Shown here: positions 62,173 through 64,000 of the stretch, in pieces
Layout of the letters: every line of letters begins with the position of its first letter
Numbering within the stretch: the first letter of the stretch is position 1
Assembly: GCA_001689415.1 (NCBI GenBank)
Contig: LUJM01000096.1
Location: 32,991 to 96,990 of the forward strand
Length of the DNA stretch: 64,000 bases
Direction of reading: 5' to 3'
Source: Bacteroidales bacterium M2
GTDB taxonomy: Bacteria; Bacteroidota; Bacteroidia; Bacteroidales; Muribaculaceae
Program-made: the position numbers and the translations under genes
Notes under the pieces: model-generated
Seen by the model: the letters and a program-made list of their open reading frames with translations, nothing else
The model's database searches: none
What the model was told of the DNA's origin: nothing

Positions 62173-62490
62173 ATGAAAAGATTTGCATTTAAGATGTTCC
62201 TCAAACCCGGTTGTGAGGAAGAATACGCAAAGCGTCACGCCGAACTGTGGCCTGAACTGAAACGTCAGATTACCGAAAGCGGTGTACGCAACTACTCTAT
62301 CTACTGGGACAAAGATACAAACATTCTCTTCGGTTATCAGGAAGTAGAAGGCGATGCCAACTCTCAGGATGCCGAAGCAGCCGACGAGATCACACACAAG
62401 TGGTGGGACTTCATGGCCGACATCATGGAGGTAAACCCCGACAACTCTCCTGTGACCATACCTATCAAGGAAGTATTCCATCTTGACTGA
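62173..62490 (+). CDS. rhaM: L-rhamnose mutarotase
   Basis: RhaM interconverts alpha- and beta-L-rhamnose so that the isomerase gets its preferred anomer. The 105-residue product has the compact ferredoxin-like fold sequence KRFAFKMFLKPGCEEEYAKR, then H22 in RHAELWPEL, the position of the catalytic His of the E. coli enzyme, and a C-terminal HKWWDFMADIM followed by VFHLD. Length is exact for the family. It lies 18 bases after the esterase gene and ten bases before rhaB, in the order rhaM-rhaB-rhaA, and thus belongs to the rhamnogalacturonan operon. Confidence 0.95.
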   Translation: MKRFAFKMFLKPGCEEEYAKRHAELWPELKRQITESGVRNYSIYWDKDTNILFGYQEVEGDANSQDAEAADEITHKWWDFMADIMEVNPDNSPVTIPIKEVFHLD

Positions 62491-62500
62491 TCTCACAACT

Positions 62501-63931
62501 ATGGCTAAGACATATCACTTGGCTGTCGATCTTGGTGCGACCTCGGGTCGCACCATTCTCGCAGCTTTCGACGGCAGCAAGGTCGAAATGGAAGAACTCA
62601 CACGCTTCAAATACCCCATGCTGCCCTTCAACGGTCACCTGTTCTGGAATCTTCCCCTTCTATATCAGGAAATCCTCAACGGTATCAAGAAGAGTAAGGA
62701 AGTACTCGCCGAGAAAGACGCACAAGCTACCCTGACTTCAATCGGTATCGATAGCTGGGGCTGCGACGTAGCATATTTCTATGCCGACGGCTCTCTGGCA
62801 GGTCTGCCCTACTGCTACCGCGACAGCCACACAGAAGGCGCTGTAGAGCGTTTCTGCGAGAAAATGCCGCGCGAAAAAGTATATGAGAAAACCGGTATCC
62901 AGTTCATGGATTTCAACACCGTTTTCCAGCTCGACACTATCAAGACCAACTCGCCCGAAGTAATAGAAGCAGCCGACAAAATACTCTTTATTCCCGATGC
63001 CCTGGCATATATGCTCACCGGCAAGGCTGTAACAGAGTACACTGTAGCGTCGACATCACAGATGCTCAACCCAAACACCGGCGACCTTGACGAAGAAGTA
63101 CTCGCAGCCCTCGGTATCGCTCGCGAAAAATTCGGCCCCATGGTTCAGCCCGGCGTGGTTATCGGCACTATCACCGAGCAGGTACAAGAAGCTACCGGCG
63201 TTGGAGCAATCCCTGTAGTGGCTGTAGCCGGTCACGACACAGCATCTGCAGTTATCGCCGTACCGACTCCCGACAAAGACTACGCTTATCTGAGCTGCGG
63301 TACATGGTCGCTTCTCGGCATCGAATCGCCCGATCCAATCATCACCGACAAGAGCCGCGAATACAACTTCACAAACGAAGGCGGCATCGACGGCACAACC
63401 CGCTTCCTCAAAAACATCTGCGGTATGTGGATTTTCGAGCGTTGCCGCGACGAGTTCAAGGATGTACCACAAAACATCGGTGAGCTTGCAGCACTCTGCC
63501 TCAAATCTGACTGCCCGAGCATCATCAACCCCGATGATCCCTCGTTTGCACATCCGGCAAGCATGACTCGCGCAATCGATGAATACTGCACACGCACCGG
63601 TCAGGAAGTACCCAAGACCCCGGCTGACTACATCCATGTAGTATACTGCTCTCTTGCAAAACGCTACAAAGAAATCCTCAGCTGGCTCCGCGAACTCTCG
63701 CCAGTAGAAATTAAACGTCTCCACGTAATCGGCGGCGGTTCACTCAACCAGTACCTGATGCAGGATACAGCCAACGAACTCGGCATCCCCGTAATCGCCG
63801 GACCGACAGAGTGTACAGCCCTTGGCAATGTACTCGTACAGCTCCGTGCCTGTGGCTCTGTAAGCGATCTCAACGACATGCGCCGCGTCGCAATCAATTC
63901 AACCGAAACAAAAACTTACCTACCCAAATAA
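62501..63931 (+). CDS. rhaB: rhamnulokinase
   Basis: RhaB phosphorylates L-rhamnulose to L-rhamnulose 1-phosphate. The 476-residue FGGY-family kinase has the N-terminal phosphate loop LAVDLGATSGR, GIDSWGCDVAYF, the conserved aspartate-containing GHDTASAVIAVP, SCGTWSLLGIE and the C-terminal VIGGGSLNQYLMQDTANEL. The open frame reaches TTG 62483 inside rhaM, but the ATG at 62501 starts at the usual place (MAKTYHLAVDLG). The isomerase gene follows after ten bases. Its presence shows that the operon metabolises rhamnose released from pectin and does not only depolymerise it. Confidence 0.95.
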   Translation: MAKTYHLAVDLGATSGRTILAAFDGSKVEMEELTRFKYPMLPFNGHLFWNLPLLYQEILNGIKKSKEVLAEKDAQATLTSIGIDSWGCDVAYFYADGSLAGLPYCYRDSHTEGAVERFCEKMPREKVYEKTGIQFMDFNTVFQLDTIKTNSPEVIEAADKILFIPDALAYMLTGKAVTEYTVASTSQMLNPNTGDLDEEVLAALGIAREKFGPMVQPGVVIGTITEQVQEATGVGAIPVVAVAGHDTASAVIAVPTPDKDYAYLSCGTWSLLGIESPDPIITDKSREYNFTNEGGIDGTTRFLKNICGMWIFERCRDEFKDVPQNIGELAALCLKSDCPSIINPDDPSFAHPASMTRAIDEYCTRTGQEVPKTPADYIHVVYCSLAKRYKEILSWLRELSPVEIKRLHVIGGGSLNQYLMQDTANELGIPVIAGPTECTALGNVLVQLRACGSVSDLNDMRRVAINSTETKTYLPK

Positions 63932-63941
63932 ACTCTAAAAC

Positions 63942-64000
63942 ATGAAAGAAGAACTTATCAAGAAAGCCTACGAGATAGCTCGTGAACGCTATGCAGCCAT
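63942..64000 (+). CDS. rhaA: L-rhamnose isomerase, 5' end (truncated by the window)
   Basis: Only the first 19 codons are in the window, reading MKEELIKKAYEIARERYAA. This matches the start of Bacteroidota L-rhamnose isomerases, and the position directly after rhaM-rhaB supports the assignment. The enzyme converts L-rhamnose to L-rhamnulose, the substrate of RhaB. The catalytic residues lie beyond the window, so the call rests mostly on context. Confidence 0.8.
   Translation, partial: MKEELIKKAYEIARERYAA

Overview
The window looks like a chromosome segment of a gut Bacteroidota, order Bacteroidales, plausibly Muribaculaceae or a relative. Family level is inference from style, not a search. 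The reasons are two SusC/SusD pairs, TAnnTTTG-type promoter boxes in front of many genes, Por/type IX secretion (T9SS) C-terminal domains, an etfB-etfA-acyl-CoA dehydrogenase operon, a DUF4293 protein and a rhamnogalacturonan/rhamnose utilisation locus.

Layout. Positions 1-11.7 kb hold mostly housekeeping and envelope genes: the 3' end of a lytic transglycosylase, uvrA, an unknown membrane protein, a clostripain-family lipoprotein, an MscS channel, a prolyl oligopeptidase lipoprotein, a lipoprotein with a BamE-like tail, and a secreted protein with a T9SS tail. Positions 9.1-12.7 kb carry a family of short REP-like palindromes around a gene for a REP-associated tyrosine transposase (RAYT). 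At 12.8-17.4 kb lies a 1,523-residue PL11 rhamnogalacturonan lyase extended by autotransporter-type beta-strand repeats and a T9SS tail. At 17.5-34.1 kb are compact operons: dxr-rseP-rlmI-like; etfB-etfA-acyl-CoA dehydrogenase; an AI-2E-type transporter (minus strand); an MFS transporter; and a five-gene acyltransferase/TPR/DUF4293/methyltransferase operon. A PMCA-type calcium ATPase follows on the minus strand.

Positions 37.0-64.0 kb form a large polysaccharide utilisation locus built around a divergent regulator at 52.0-54.9 kb. On the minus side are susC1-susD1-susC2-susD2-GH2-GH43, ending at a strong terminator. On the plus side are GH2-PL11-triple SGNH esterase-rhaM-rhaB-rhaA (rhaA runs off the window). 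The probable target is rhamnogalacturonan I: esterases deacetylate it, PL11 lyases cut the Rha-GalA backbone, GH2/GH43 enzymes trim side chains, SusCD pairs import oligosaccharides, and RhaM/RhaA/RhaB channel the freed L-rhamnose. Backbone-finishing enzymes (GH105, GH106, GH28) are not in the window.

Most noteworthy: the regulator has the sensor half of a hybrid two-component system joined through one membrane span directly to an AraC DNA-binding domain, with no kinase or receiver. Others are the RAYT/REP cluster with a covarying stem, the PL11-repeat-T9SS fusion, the esterase with three complete catalytic triads, and a 17-bp sequence shared by the susC1 upstream region and the upstream region of the secreted T9SS-tail protein. 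No CRISPR array, rRNA or tRNA gene was seen.
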